A stretch of 64,000 nucleotides of DNA from Cycas panzhihuaensis (lineage: Eukaryota; Cycadophyta), in contig CM041465.1 of NCBI GenBank assembly GCA_023213395.1, forward strand, positions 157,983,741-158,047,740. Direction: 5' to 3'. Below the pieces are notes generated by a model. It made no database searches, was not told the DNA's origin, and was given only the letters and a program-made list of their open reading frames with translations. The translations under genes and the position numbers were made by a program. Positions within the stretch are counted from its first letter, which is position 1; each line of letters starts with the position of its first letter. Below are positions 11,302 through 22,703 of this stretch, one piece after another.

Positions 11302-12860
11302 TCGGAGCGGTTCCCCTCGACCAAATCGAGGTGCCTATCGAGGAAGTCCAAGAAGTGGGGGGGGTCAAAGAAGTGGCTACCAACGCCATTATAATCAGTT
11401 TGCCAATGACGACAAACTACTTTGTGCATACCAATCATCCAACATTGACAACACTTGGATTGTCGATTCAGAGCTACTCGACATATGACAGGAGTGAAGA
11501 ACTCCTATGCAACATCAAGGAAGGTAAAGGTCATTTAGTAACCTTTGGAAATGTGAATCGCTTGAGGTTTCGTGAATAGACACCATAGCTCCTTTTCATT
11601 CTCCTCAAAATCCTTCCTTATCATTTCCCAAGGATGCCTACTTCATTCCTTCTATGGAGAAGAATCGCCTCTCTGTTAGCCGATGAACAAGCAACACATG
11701 AGCGTACTATTTAAAATGGGAAATGTATCATTTGTGACAAAGATGATCGATCGTGTTGTAGCCTCACGAGGATCAAGGTCTTTACAAGTTGGATGCCAAT
11801 AATATTACTCTTGATTACGCTTACTTTGGTTCCACATCTTTGTCAAAAATTCGGTTATGGCATCAACGTCTAGGACATTTAAGCCTAGACAATCAAGGCG
11901 ATGATATACAAAAGCATGGTGTATGGGCTTCCAAAGATGTATGGTTCAAAATGTCTTTACGAAGCTTGCATAATGGGGACACAACATCGGCTGCCTTTTC
12001 CTAAAGGCAAAGCTTGGCATGCATCTTATCCTTTGCAATTAGTTCACTCAGACTTGTGTGGACCCATGTCCACCCAATCCTTTGGAGGAGCAGTGTACTA
12101 CATATCTTTTATTGATGACTTCTCTCATAAAGTCTGGGTCTACTTCCTAAAGCATAAATCAGAAGCCTTCTCCAAGTTCAAAGAGTTCAAGGCGGAAGTG
12201 GAAAATGAATCTGGCTACTCAATTGGCACATTAAGGTCAGATAATGGAGGTGAATTCACTTCAAATGAATTCAACCAATTTTGCAAGGATAATGGAATTC
12301 GGAGACAACTCACAGCTCCTCATACTCCTCAGCAAAATGGAGTCTCCGAGAGAATGAATAGAACGTTGGCTAATAAAGCCAGAACAATGATGCATGCAAA
12401 AGGGCTTCCAAGAGCTTACTGGGCCGAAGCATTTCAAACAGCAGCCTATGTGGCCAATCGAAGTCCTACAACAACAGTCACCAATATCACACCTGAGGAG
12501 GCATGGTCTGGTAAGAAGCCAACTATCAGCCATTTGAGGACATTCTGCATCACAGATATGCACATACCAGATAAACAAAGAACTAAGTTGGACAAACATA
12601 GCCTTAAATGCATCTTTGTAGGATATGCAATCCATAGCAAAGCCTACAAGTTGTATGATCCAATTGGGAGAAAAATGCATCTCTCAAGAGATGTAATCTT
12701 TGTTGAGGATGATAAAAAAGAGTTGGATATGGCACCAATCCAACCCCCCATTGACAAAGGGAAAAAGATTGTTGAGGACTTCCTTCCCTCAATCTTACAC
12801 ACCATGTTCTTCATCTCGCACCTTCTGCACTGCCTACTTCATCTTCATCCGCCCACTTGA
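11302..12860 (+). pseudogene. E3 protease and integrase
   Basis: Protease is broken at its active site: NTWIVDS is followed by an indel and a frame change near 11,470. The integrase zinc region (LWHQRLGHLSLDN, about 11,850) lies in one frame. The integrase core is in the long frame 11,901-12,860 and keeps HSDLCGP, RSDNGGEF and GVSERMNRT, so all three catalytic acidic residues are present. A small rearrangement near 12,545 alters the segment after SHLRTF. The frame then runs through the integrase-RT linker and ends in a shifted stretch near 12,780. Confidence 0.92.
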
Positions 12861-14578
12861 ACCTTCCACTTCATCTTCGATACTCCTACACTTAGACCGT
12901 AAGATATTGAGGTTCATGCCACATCGATTCGTGGTTACCTAAGTGGTACACTCAAACGGTATAGGATGGTCATATCATTGAAGGAAACGTCCATCAAAGT
13001 ATCAAGACAAACAAACTTTGCACTTATGGTCAAGTGCTTTCTATTGATGAGCCTACTACCTTTGCAGAGGCTTCACAAAGTGATAGTTGGAAAGTCGCCA
13101 TGGATGAAGAGATTCAATCCATTCACAAGAATGGTACTTGGGACTTGGTCGAATTGCCTCCACACAAACAGTAATCATTGTAAATGGGTCTACAAGACCA
13201 AATTCCATTCTGATGGGACACTCAAGCGACATAAAGCAAGACTTGTAGCAAAGGGGTTCAAACAAAAAGAAGGAATTGATTACGAGGAGACCTTTGCACC
13301 TGTAGCAAACATGAACATCATCAGACTTCTCTTGGCCTTACCTGCACAATGCAAATGGGCCGTATATCAGATGGACGTGAAGAGCGCCTTCCTCAACGGC
13401 GATCTTCAAGAGGAGGTATACTTGGAGCAACCTCCTGGTTACAAGGAACAAGGCAAGGAGCATTTGGTATGTCGCCTCAAGAAGGCTTTGTATGGCTTGA
13501 AGCAAGCTCCTAGGGCATGGTACGCAAAAATCGATGAATACTTTTTGAGACATGGGTTTCATTGATCCACATTTGATCCAAACTTGTACATCAAACATGA
13601 ACATCACCATGTCACTTATATTGCCTTGTATGTAGATGACTTAATGATCATAGGTGACGACACTAAGCTCATCACTGTTCTCCAAGATGATTTGAAGAGA
13701 AGTTTTGAGATGACTGATCTTGGACTTCTCCATTACTTTCTAGGCTTTGAGGTATGGCGTGACCAGCTATATCTTCATTTCCCAAGCAAAATATTCTTGG
13801 GACATCTTGCAGAGATTCAGGATGCACGACTGCAAGACGACGCCTACACCCATGGAGAACGGCACCAAACTTTCTCTTAATGAGGAAGCTGAACCAGCAG
13901 ATTCCACTCTTTATCGACAGTTGATTGGTAGCTTGATTTATCTCACCAACACTCGCCCGACATTTCATTTGCGCTTGGGATTTGCTCGTTACATGTCTCA
14001 CCCCAATCGACATAATCGAATGCAGAAAACGCATACTCAAGTATATCAAAGGAACATTGCGCTTGGACTTGAGTATGTACATAAGGAGAACTTCACTTTG
14101 GAAGGGTACTACGATTGGGCGGGATGCCGGGATAGCGTGAAATCTACCTCGGGTTCTGTTTTACCCTTGGTTCAAGAATGTTTCATGGAGTTGCAAGAAG
14201 CAACCAAATGTTACCTTGTCCTCCATCAAGCGTAATACAAAGTCGTAGTCGGTAGCAGTTGTGAGGCTATCCGCTTCGACGGATTCTTGGTGAGCTTGGA
14301 TTTCAGCAGTTGAGCACCAAACCTTCATTGTGACAATCGAGTGTCCTCAAGCTAACTAAGAATCCTGCTTTCCACGCATACGGACCAAGCATATTGAAGT
14401 TCACCACCATTTCATCGGGGAGCATGTACACGGTGGTGAGATCACACTTGATGTCGACCAACCGAGCAACAGACGGCGAGATATCTTTACCAAGCCACTT
14501 GGTAGAGACAAATTTGTAAAATTTAGAGATGGTCTTGGTGTCCGACTTAACATTATAAATGTAAGAAGGGGGTGTTAA
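12861..14578 (+). pseudogene. E3 reverse transcriptase and RNase H
   Basis: RT is readable from about 13,170 ([20 protein letters not shown]), through [15 protein letters not shown] and [17 protein letters not shown], to ALYVDDLMIIGDD at about 13,620, so the YVDD motif is intact. A TGA at 13,563-13,565 interrupts it, and a frameshift follows near 13,750. RNase H (about 13,990-14,572) is heavily frameshifted. The last readable block is IFTKPLGRDKFVKFRDGL. The frame ends GC then TAA, using TGTTAA, the first six bases of the 3' LTR (14,573-14,578). Confidence 0.92.
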
Positions 14579-15120
14579 ACCTTATGTTTAAATGTTAAGT
14601 TAATGTACTTTATTTTCATGTAATATATGCACTTTTTACTTTAGGGGTGACTTATCACTTAAGTGATAAAGTGCACACCCACATTCTTTCTAGTGACACA
14701 ACGTTGTCACTAAAGGGTCAAATGGACCCTCATGCACTTTTGCTCATGATCCAAGTCATGTATCTTGGATGTTTGACACTTGTCAAACATCCAAGGCCTT
14801 AAGTCATGATCCAAGTCATATCTTGGATGTTTGACACTTGTCAAACATCCAAGGCCTTAGGTCTCTCATTTCACTCTATATAATGAGACCTCTCCTCATT
14901 GTCTCCTAAGAGGAGAGTTGGAGTTGTATTGTTATGCTATCAGTTTGCTAATCAAACTGTTTCTTCTTGGGAGGTTGGACCAATTCCAACTCCACATATT
15001 GGGTATCATTTTCTCTTGCTCCTATTTCTCTTTATGCTCTTTCATGCTTTCATGCATTTGCAGTATTATGCTTGTACTTATGATCTTGGGACTAATGTGG
15101 CCTAATGCCCATTTTCCACA
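14573..15120 (+). repeat. E3 3' LTR and polypurine tract
   Basis: A 548-bp copy of the 5' LTR preceded by the polypurine tract AAGAAGGGGG (14,563-14,572). Relative to the 5' copy I count two substitutions, two 1-bp deletions in a T run and one 2-bp deletion. GTTAA follows directly as the target duplication. Confidence 0.97.
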
Positions 15121-15776
15121 GTTAATAGGTAGTCTTACCTATCTTCATAGCTACAAGGCCAGATATTTCATACTTAGTTGGAGTTGTATATAAATATATG
15201 CATTATTCAAAATTATCTCATTGGAATGCTGCTAAAATAATTCTTAGATACCTTAAAGGAATCCAAACAATGGGTCTTAACTATACTCAAGTTCTAAGTC
15301 TTCAGCTAGTCAGCTATAGTGATTTAGATTGGGTAGGAGATAAACAAGAAGGAAAGTTCTCAACAGGATATTGCTTCTCACTTGGATCTGCAGTTATATC
15401 TTGGAGTAGTAAGAAACAACCCACAGTGGCCTTGTCATCCACTGAAGCAGAATATAAAGTAGTTGTTAGTGCCACATGTGAAGCAGTATGGGTCAGACAA
15501 CTACTTAAAGATTTAAAATAGAAACAAGACCAGTCTACATCCATTCTTTGTGATAACCAAAGTGTTATCAAACTAACAAAGAATTCAGTGTTCCATGCTA
15601 GAACAAAACACATTTAAGTTCATCATTATTTCATTAGAGAGAAAGTACAAAGTAAAGAAATAGATGTATTATACTATAACAGTGAAGAGGAACTTGCTGA
15701 TATTTTCATAAAAGCACTTCCAAAAGATAAATTCCAATATCTTAGGCATCTTCTTGGTGTTGAAAACAAAAGATAA
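15121..15776 (+). pseudogene. E2 RNase H region
   Basis: Continuation of E2 pol after the E3 insertion; the first five bases are the duplicated target. Readable motifs are LIGSLTYL, YSDLDWVGDKQEGKFSTGYC (15,312) and ALSSTEAEYKVVVSATCEAV (15,430), including the DxDW and STEAEY signatures of copia RNase H. The frame is nearly open from 15,198 to 15,521, then a TAG and a later TAA interrupt it. The final block EELADIFIKALPKDKF ends at TAA 15,774-15,776, just before the polypurine tract AAGAGAGGG (15,783-15,791). Confidence 0.9.
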
Positions 15777-15791
15777 AACATTAAGAGAGGG

Positions 15792-16545
15792 TGTTAGAGA
15801 AATAATGTTCTATCTTTTGTATTCTAAAATTTTCTAAGGTAAAGTTGAGGGTTATATGTCCAACCCCTCTTTAATGCATTATTGACACTTGGTTGTTAAA
15901 GATGGCATTTATCCTACATCAACTAGGATCTAGAAAGATGTTGAACTCTAGTTCTAGAATCAAGAAGATCAACACTAACAATGAAAGCTTCTCAAGTAAA
16001 CAAGATAATAGATCAAAGCATGAAAGAGCATGAGCAAGATGATACCAAAATATAGAGGAGATAGAATTGGTCCAATTTCCAAATGAATATCAGTTTGATT
16101 AGCAAACTAGTAGTATAATACAACTCAAACTCTATATGAGATACATGAGAGGTGGTCTCAATATATAGAGTTATAGAAGAGTCTTAAGGTGCTGGATGTT
16201 TAACAAGTGTCAGTCATCTAAGCTACATCCTTTGCATGTAGAACGTGTGTCCTTTTGGGCTCTCAAATGAGCAAAAGTGCATAAGGGTCATTTTGACCCT
16301 TAAGTCACAATGTTATGTCACTAGGAAAAAATGTGGGTGTGTACTTTATCACTTAAGTGATAAGTCACCCCATAAAGTACAAATATATATGAAAAATGAA
16401 GTACAAAAGCTTAACATGTAAACATAAGGTATGGCCAATATGTATTGGCCTCTTTACATACACATGATGTATTTATATGAGAGTTTCTCTCTCCTCATTA
16501 ATGCATTGAAGCATTGTCTTTTTAGATTCATTGAGTGTTCTAACA
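15792..16545 (+). repeat. E2 3' LTR, interrupted by solo LTR S1
   Basis: Starts TGTTAGAGAAATAATG directly after the polypurine tract and ends GTTCTAACA at 16,545. Without S1 it is about 217 bp, the same size as the E9 5' LTR, with which it shares CAACCCCTCTTTA, GACACTTGG and a TATTTATATGAGAG promoter-like segment. Confidence 0.85.
15894..16430 (-). mobile_element. Solo LTR S1 of the E3/E7/E10 family
   Basis: About 537 bp similar throughout to the minus strand of the E3 LTR. It keeps the palindrome TTATCACTTAAGTGATAA (16,346-16,363) and the segment TTTGATTAGCAAACT. It begins TGTTAAAGATGG, but the usual end (AAGGTTTAACA) is altered to AAGGTATGG, and I see no clean target duplication. It lies in the E2 3' LTR. 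Confidence 0.85.
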
Positions 16546-17653
16546 AGAAGTTCCAAACCTGTGTCGTTGCTTTTATGTGATTTCCTGCTTATAAAGGCTG
16601 AATTTGCAGTCAACTCATTGGGACAACAGACTCTACTCATCAAAACGTTTTTGCAAGTAAAATTTTGTGGTGATCCAAGCACTTAGAATTTTGGTTGTAC
16701 AGGGCCATACGAATCTATATAGGTGTTCCATACAGGGTCTTTTGGAGTTGTTTTCCTTGAAAAAACTTTGTTTTAAACCTTAAGTCTCTTTCTTTCCTAA
16801 TGAAAAAAATTGATGTTTAATGTCCCTACCAGACCTGCTCTGATACCATGTTGAAAAAAAAAAAATCAATTTCAAAAGAGAATGATGTTCTTGTGAGAAA
16901 AGGCCAAAAGATTAAAGTGCCTAAGACTTATAAAGCCAAGATCTTGAAGATAGTTCACCTCTAGTTCTAAATAACATAAGAGCAAAACTAAGATAAGTAA
17001 GATCAAGGAAGCAAGATAATACCAAGGTGTGAGGAGGAGGAATTAGTCCTACTCCAAAGAATACCAATTGATTAGTAAAATGGTAGCATAACATTACACT
17101 TCAACTCTACATATGAGACATGAGGAGAGGCCTCAATATATAGAGTAACTGAGGTTACCTAACACCGTTGGATGTTTTCCAAGTGGCAGACATCCAAGGT
17201 ACATGCAATGCATGGCTTGCATGTCATGCATGAGGGACATGTGTCCATTAGGCTCTCAAGTGAGCAAAAATGCATAAGGGTCCATTTGACCCTTTAGTTA
17301 CAATGTTATGTCACTAGGATGAAAGTGGGTGTGCACTTTATCACTTAAGTGATTAGTCACCCCATAAAGTACAAAATAATGAATGAAAGAATAAAAGAAT
17401 GAAGTACATACTTAACATGTAAACATAAGGTTTAATAGTTAATTGATTGATGGGTGACAGTTTTCCTCTCATATAAATGTAATTGATTTACAAAAGAGGC
17501 CCAGGAAGTCCTCTTCCCAAATCACCCCGGGGCTTTTGGTGTAACGGCAATGCCAAATATCATTCTTAAACAGAAGAGGGGTCATGACACACAACCCTTG
17601 ATTATACATAAAGTACCCCCTAAGTAAAAACATAGGATAGAACATTAATATTC
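16546..17653 (-). mobile_element. E5: leader and 5' LTR of a minus copia element
   Basis: Positions 16,546-16,836 are a non-coding leader. A primer-binding site (16,837-16,848, TGGTATCAGAGC on the minus strand) is followed by an LTR starting TGTTGAAAAAAA at 16,849. The LTR is broken by S2 (16,892-17,437), resumes at 17,438-17,653, and is broken again by E6; its end TATAACA is at 30,236-30,242. The rejoined LTR is about 270 bp and resembles the E2 and E9 LTRs near its outer end. The coding part of E5 is not in the window. Confidence 0.68.
16892..17437 (-). mobile_element. Solo LTR S2 of the E3/E7/E10 family
   Basis: About 546 bp of the same LTR family, from TGTGAGAAAAGG to AAGGTTTAATA, where the usual terminal CA has become TA. 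The family palindrome is present with one change (AAGTGATTAG). The flanks are GTTCT and GTTAA, so a target duplication is only partly supported. Confidence 0.8.
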
Positions 17654-17861
17654 TGTAGAAAGAACACCATCAAGATGGGTGGAAGAATTGTGCTTCATTA
17701 ATGCACAATGAGTAGAATATATACATGGAGAGGTTGTAACTGCCTAATAACAAACTAATCTGAGAGTGACACATGTCCACCAGATAATTACATTTATTAA
17801 GGTGGACTTATGTCCTAGCATCACATACTTATGTCTTAGAATAAAACATTATCTTCTAACA
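17654..17861 (-). repeat. E6 3' LTR
   Basis: Plus-strand ends TGTAGAAAG and TTCTAACA, followed by CCCTCTCTT, the complement of the polypurine tract. Confidence 0.94.
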
Positions 17862-17876
17862 CCCTCTCTTAATGTT

Positions 17877-17973
17877 TTATTCTTTTAGCCCTATTTTGTT
17901 TCTTAATATTTGAAAATTTTCTTCCCCCAATGGTTTGGTCAGGATGTCTGCAATCTGGTCACTAGTTGGACAG
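17877..17973 (-). pseudogene. E6 pol C-terminal tail
   Basis: The end of copia RNase H on the far side of the E7 insertion. It reads SDQIADILTKPLGEENF and stops at TAA (17,877-17,879). It joins the rest of E6 RNase H at 25,335 once E7 and one GACAG copy are removed. Confidence 0.88.
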
Positions 17974-18507
17974 TGTTAGAATGGGCCAAATGGCCTCATA
18001 GGTCCAAGATCATAATAAAACATAGAAGCATTAAATGCATTAAGCATAAACACAAAGAGAAAGAGGAGCAAGACAATGATACCAAGTATGTGGTGTTGGA
18101 ATTGGTCCAACCACCAAAGAATGCTCAGCTTGATTAACAAATTGACAGAATAACAATGAGCTCCATCTCTTGAATGAGCAACAATGAAGAGAGGCCTCAT
18201 TAAATAGAGGGAGATGAGAGGCCAAAGGCTATTGCATGATTGACAAGTGTCAATCATGCAATGCATGCTTGCATGTAGGACAAGTGTTCGTTGGGAGCTC
18301 TTGTGAGCAAAAGTGCAAGGGGGTCATTTGACCCTCAAGTGACATAAGTGACAACGTTATGTCACTAGACATAAAGTGGGTGTGTACTTTATCACTTAAG
18401 TGATAAAGTTACCCCTAAAGTACAAAAGTGCATATAAAACATTAAAGTGCACATAATACATAAACATAAAGTACATAAAGCTTAACATTTAAACATAAGG
18501 TTTAACA
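17974..18507 (-). repeat. E7 3' LTR
   Basis: Plus-strand ends TGTTAGAATGG and AAGGTTTAACA. It contains the conserved TTATCACTTAAGTGATAA palindrome near 18,390 and a GTGACA/TGTCAC inverted pair around AACGTT near 18,350. Confidence 0.95.
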
Positions 18508-20003
18508 CCCCCCCTTATTGTTTACAATGTTAAGTCTGACCCCTAGACCATCTCTAAATTTTACAAATTTCTCTCTACCAAGAGGCTTGGTAAAGATATC
18601 TCATCTATTGTTACATTGGTCGACATCAAGATTGATCTCACCACTGTGTACATGCTCTCTGATGAAATGGTGGTGAACTTCAATATGCTTGGTCCGTGCA
18701 TGAAAGACGGGATTCTTAGTCAGTTTGAGCACACTCTGATTGTCGCAATGAATATTGGTAGGCTGATCCTGCTAAAGTCCAAGTTCCCCAAGAATCCGTC
18801 GTAGCCAAATAGCCTCGCAAGCTGCGCTGACTGCAGCTTTGTACTCTGCTTCAGTGGAGGACAAGGTAACATTTGGTTGCTTCTTGCAACTCCATGAAAC
18901 AAATTTCTTGAACCAAGGGTAAAACAAGAACTTGAGGTTGATCTCTCGCTATCCCGCATCCTGCCCAATCAGAATCGGAGAACCCTTCCAAAGTGAAGTT
19001 CTTATTATGTGCATACTCAAGGCCAAGCTGTAATGTACCTTTGATGTACTTGAGTATGCGTTTTTCTGCCTTCCAATGCTTCTGATTGGGTTGAGACATG
19101 AATCGAGAGCAAATCCCAACTGCAAATGAAATGTCCGGACGAATGTTGGTGAGATTGATGAGACTACTAATCAACTGCTGGTAAAGAGTGGGATCTGCAG
19201 GTTCAGCTTCCTCATTAATAGTAAGCTTGGTTCCGTTCTCCATGGGAGTAGGCGCCTTGCGATCATGCATCCTGAACCTCTGCAAGATGTCCCAAGAATA
19301 TTTTGCTTGGGAGATGAAGATATAGCTTGGCTGTTGCCATACCTCAAAGCCTAAAAAATAATGGAGAAGTCCAAGATCAGTCATATCGAAACTTCTCTTC
19401 AAATCATCCTGGGGAATCTTTATGAGCTTAGTGTCATCACCAGTGATCACTAAGTCATCTACATACAAGGCAATATAAATGACATGGTTTTGTTCATATT
19501 TGATGTACAAATTAGAATCTGAGGTAGATCGATGAAACCCATGTTTCAAGAAGTAGTCATCGATTTTTGCATACCATGCCCTAGGAGCTTGTTTCAAGCC
19601 ATACAAAGCTTTTTTGAGGCGACACACAAGATGCTCCTTGCCTTGTTCTTTGTAACCAGGAGGTTGCTCCAAGTATACCTCCTCTTGAAGATCGCCATTA
19701 AGAAAGGTGCTCTTCACATCTATTTGATAAACTGGCCATTTGCATTGTGTTGCTAAGGCCAAAAGGAGTCTAATGGTGTTCATATTCGCCACTGGTGCAA
19801 AGGTTTCCTCATAATCAGTGCCTTCTTTTTGTTTGAATGCCTTTGCCACAAGGCGTGCCTTTTGACGCTTAAGTGTACCATCAGAATAAAATTTGGTCTT
19901 ATAGACCCATTTACAACTGATTGCCTGTTTATGTGGAGGCAATTCGACCAAATCCCATGTGTCATTCTTGTGAATAGAATGGATCTCCTCATCCATGGCA
20001 GCT
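18502..20003 (-). pseudogene. E7 reverse transcriptase and RNase H
   Basis: The frame 18,851-19,996 gives 381 codons of RT running into RNase H. It includes [55 protein letters not shown] and ALYVDDLVITGDD, so the YVDD active site is intact. A frameshift in RNase H near 18,940 breaks the block after DSDWAGC. The C-terminal tail runs in another frame to TGTTAA at the LTR junction (stop 18,502-18,504). This is the best preserved RT in the window. Confidence 0.93.
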
Positions 20004-21700
20004 TTCTAATTGTCATTCTTTAAAGCCTCCTCAAAGGTAGAAGGTTCATCAACAGAAAGCACTTCAGCCATAAGTGCAAAATTTGTTTGCTGCCTATATT
20101 TCGATGGACGTTTTCCTTCAATAATATGACCGTCCTGTACCGTTTGAATATACCATTTAGGTAACTTTTGAAATGAAGTAGCATGAACCTCAATGTTTTC
20201 TGGTCTAAGTGATTGATCAACAAAGGATAATGTGGAAGGTTCAAGTGGAGCAGAAGATGATGAAGTGGACGGTACAGCAGGTGCAGATGAAGTACATGGT
20301 GTAGAAGATTGAGAGGGAGGGAAGTCCTCAACAATCCTTTTGCCTTTATCAATGGGGGGTTGGATTGATGCCACATCCAACTCTTTCTGATCATCTTCAA
20401 CAAAGATTACATCTCTTGAGAGATGCATTTTTCTTCCAACTGGATCATACAACTTGTAGGCCTTGCTATGAATGGCATATCCTACAAAGATGCATTTGAG
20501 ACTATGCTTATCCAACTTTGTCCTTTGTTGATCAGGTATGTGCATATATGCAGTGCACCCAAATGTCCTCAAATGGCTGATAGTTGGTTTCTTACCAGTT
20601 CATGCCTCCTCAGGTGTAATGTTGGTGATAGCTGTAGTAGGACTCCGGTTGGCCACATAGGCAGCTGTATGAAATGCTTCAGCCTAGTAAGTAAGCTTGA
20701 GGAAGTCCTTTCGCATGCATCATAGTTTTGGCTTTATTAGCCAAAGTTCTGTTCATCCTTTCAGAGACTCCATTTTGTTGAGGGGTATGAGGAACAAAAA
20801 GTTGTCTCTGAATCCCATTGTCTTTGCAGTATTGGTTGAATTCATTTGAAGTGAATTCACTTCCATTATCTGTCCTTAATGTTCCAATTGAATAGCGAGA
20901 TTCATTTTCTACTTCAGCTTTGAATTCTTTGAACTTAAAGAAAGCTTCTAATTTTTGCTTTATGAAGTAGACCCAGACTTTATGAGAAAAGTCATCAATG
21001 AAGGATATGTAGTACAATGCTCCTCTAAATGATTGAGTGGACATGGGTCCACATAAGTCTGAGTGAATCAACTGCAAGGGATAAGATGCACACCAAGCTT
21101 TGCCTTTAGGAAAGGGCAAACGATGCTGAGTCCCCATTATGCAAGCTTTGCAAAGATATTTTGAACCATATATCTTCGGAAGCCCATATACCATGTTCTT
21201 GTTCATCATCTGCTTCAAATTATCTAGGCTTAAGTGACCTAGACGTTGATGCCATAATTGCATTTTTGACAAAGATATAGTGACCATGGAACCAGAATAA
21301 GCAGAATCAAGTGTAATGTTATTGGCATCCAATTTGTAAAGACCTTGATCCTCATATGCAACAGCTACAATCTGGTCATCTTTGTCACGAATGATACATT
21401 TCCCATTCTTGAATAAAACGCTCATCTGTTGCTTGTCCAACTTGCTAACAGATAGCAAATTCTTCTCCATGGAAGGAATGAAATATGCATCACTATTGGG
21501 AAATGTTGAGGAAGGATTTTCTAAAGAGTGGAAAGGAGCTATTGTGCCTATGCCTAAAATCTCGACAGATTCATTATTTCCAAAAGTCACAGATTGACCT
21601 TTACCTTCCTTAATATTGCATAGGAGTTCTTCACTCCCTGTCATACGCTGTGAAGCTCCTGAATCAACAATCCAAGTGTGATCATCCTTGGATGAGTGAT
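20004..21700 (-). pseudogene. E7 protease, integrase and linker
   Basis: Protease keeps WIVDSGAS (about 21,670), and the frame then stays open for 321 codons (20,679-21,644) through the integrase zinc region (LWHQRLGHLSLDN) and core. HSDLCGP, RTDNGSEF and GVSERMNRT retain the catalytic D, D and E. A frameshift at about 20,690 precedes a second open block (20,006-20,572) that starts RTFGCTAYMHIPD and includes the integrase C-terminus and Ser/Thr-rich linker. A final shift near 20,000 leads into RT. Confidence 0.92.
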
Positions 21701-22703
21701 AAGCACAAAATAGTTTGTCTTCATCGGCAAACTGATTAAAGTGGCTTTGGTAGCCACCTCTTTGACCCCTCCTTCCTCTTGGACCTCCTCGATAGGCACC
21801 TCGATTTGGTCGAGGGGATTACCCTTCTTCGTACATTCTTTGAAATCTTTGTTGATATTGTTGCCTTAGCTATTGTTGTCTCTGTCCTTGAAGGCCGTAT
21901 CACTGCTGCTGTCGAGATCTGCCTGCTTCTTTCTGCAATCAGGTGCAATGTGGCCAGGTTTGCCACAATAATGACATACAACATTGGACTTTGAGGAGCT
22001 AATGTTCATCTTTCCAAACTGCTTTGTGAATGCAGGTTTGGAGATCTGATTGGCCTTTGACTTGGCCGTGAAAGCACCTGGTGTAGATGGTTCTTCATTG
22101 TCCTTAGCATAATCATTCTTCTTGAAGCAATAAGCTTTCAAGTTCATTAAATGTCATCTTCTTAAGTGAACCATCTCGAGTAGTAGATGAAATGAAGCCG
22201 TTGTAGTCCTTTGGCAATGCTTTGGTGATGGAAGTGATGAGTTCATCCCTTGTTGCAGGACTACCTAAAGTATTCAGTTCATGACATACTTCCTTAATGG
22301 AGGAAAGAAAAGCCGACATAGGCTTGACAAACTTAACAGAATACAGTTTGGCTTTCACCATCAGAATGCGAGCTTCATCTCGCCTTTCGTACAATGAGGA
22401 CAAAGTGTCCCAAGCTTCTTTAGAAGTTTTAGCAGAAGAGATATTTTGATCTACATGAACATTCACAATCATATGAAGAAATGCCAAAGCAATCTCGTCT
22501 TTGGCTTCCCAAGCAGCAACATGTTCATCATCAACATCATCTTCATCATTGTTAACAAGTGCAGGATTGGGGATTCTCCCAGAAACATATCCCCAGAATT
22601 CATTCATTATCTAAAGATTTTGTGTGATTCTTTTCCATTCTTGATAATTTCCTTGCCCTGTTAACCTTATTGTGCATGCATTGAGCATGTTAATAGCAGC
22701 CAT
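21701..22703 (-). pseudogene. E7 gag
   Basis: Starts at ATG 22,703 (MAAINMLNACTIRLTGQ). A nonsense codon at 22,611-22,613 replaces a Leu in the conserved run before IMNEFWGYV. After it, capsid is open from 22,607 to 22,113. The single CCHC knuckle is intact (CHYCGKPGHIAPDC, about 21,960), after a frame change near 22,120. The basic tail near 21,780-21,870 is frameshifted. Confidence 0.92.

Larger units (their letters stand above)
7867..15120 (+). mobile_element. Ty1/copia element E3, full length, GTTAA target duplication
   Basis: A complete 7254-bp plus-strand element. GTTAA flanks it at 7862-7866 and 15,121-15,125. It has LTRs of 552 and 548 bp, a primer-binding site, a leader of about 2 kb, gag, protease, integrase, RT, RNase H, and a polypurine tract AAGAAGGGGG at 14,563-14,572. 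The LTRs differ by about two substitutions and four gap bases, which points to a recent insertion, yet the coding region has many frameshifts. It sits at the RT/RNase H junction of E2. Confidence 0.97.
6545..16545 (+). mobile_element. Ty1/copia element E2, 5' truncated, interrupted by E3
   Basis: A plus-strand short-LTR copia remnant. Its own sequence is 6545-7866 (integrase C-terminus and RT), 15,126-15,791 (RNase H and tract) and its 3' LTR at 15,792-16,545. E3 occupies 7867-15,120 and solo LTR S1 lies inside the 3' LTR. Removing E3 and one GTTAA copy joins the RT/RNase H boundary in frame (LYR, stop, LIGSLTYL). The 5' half would lie left of the window if the inserted-LTR reading of 6122-6544 is right. 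Confidence 0.88.
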
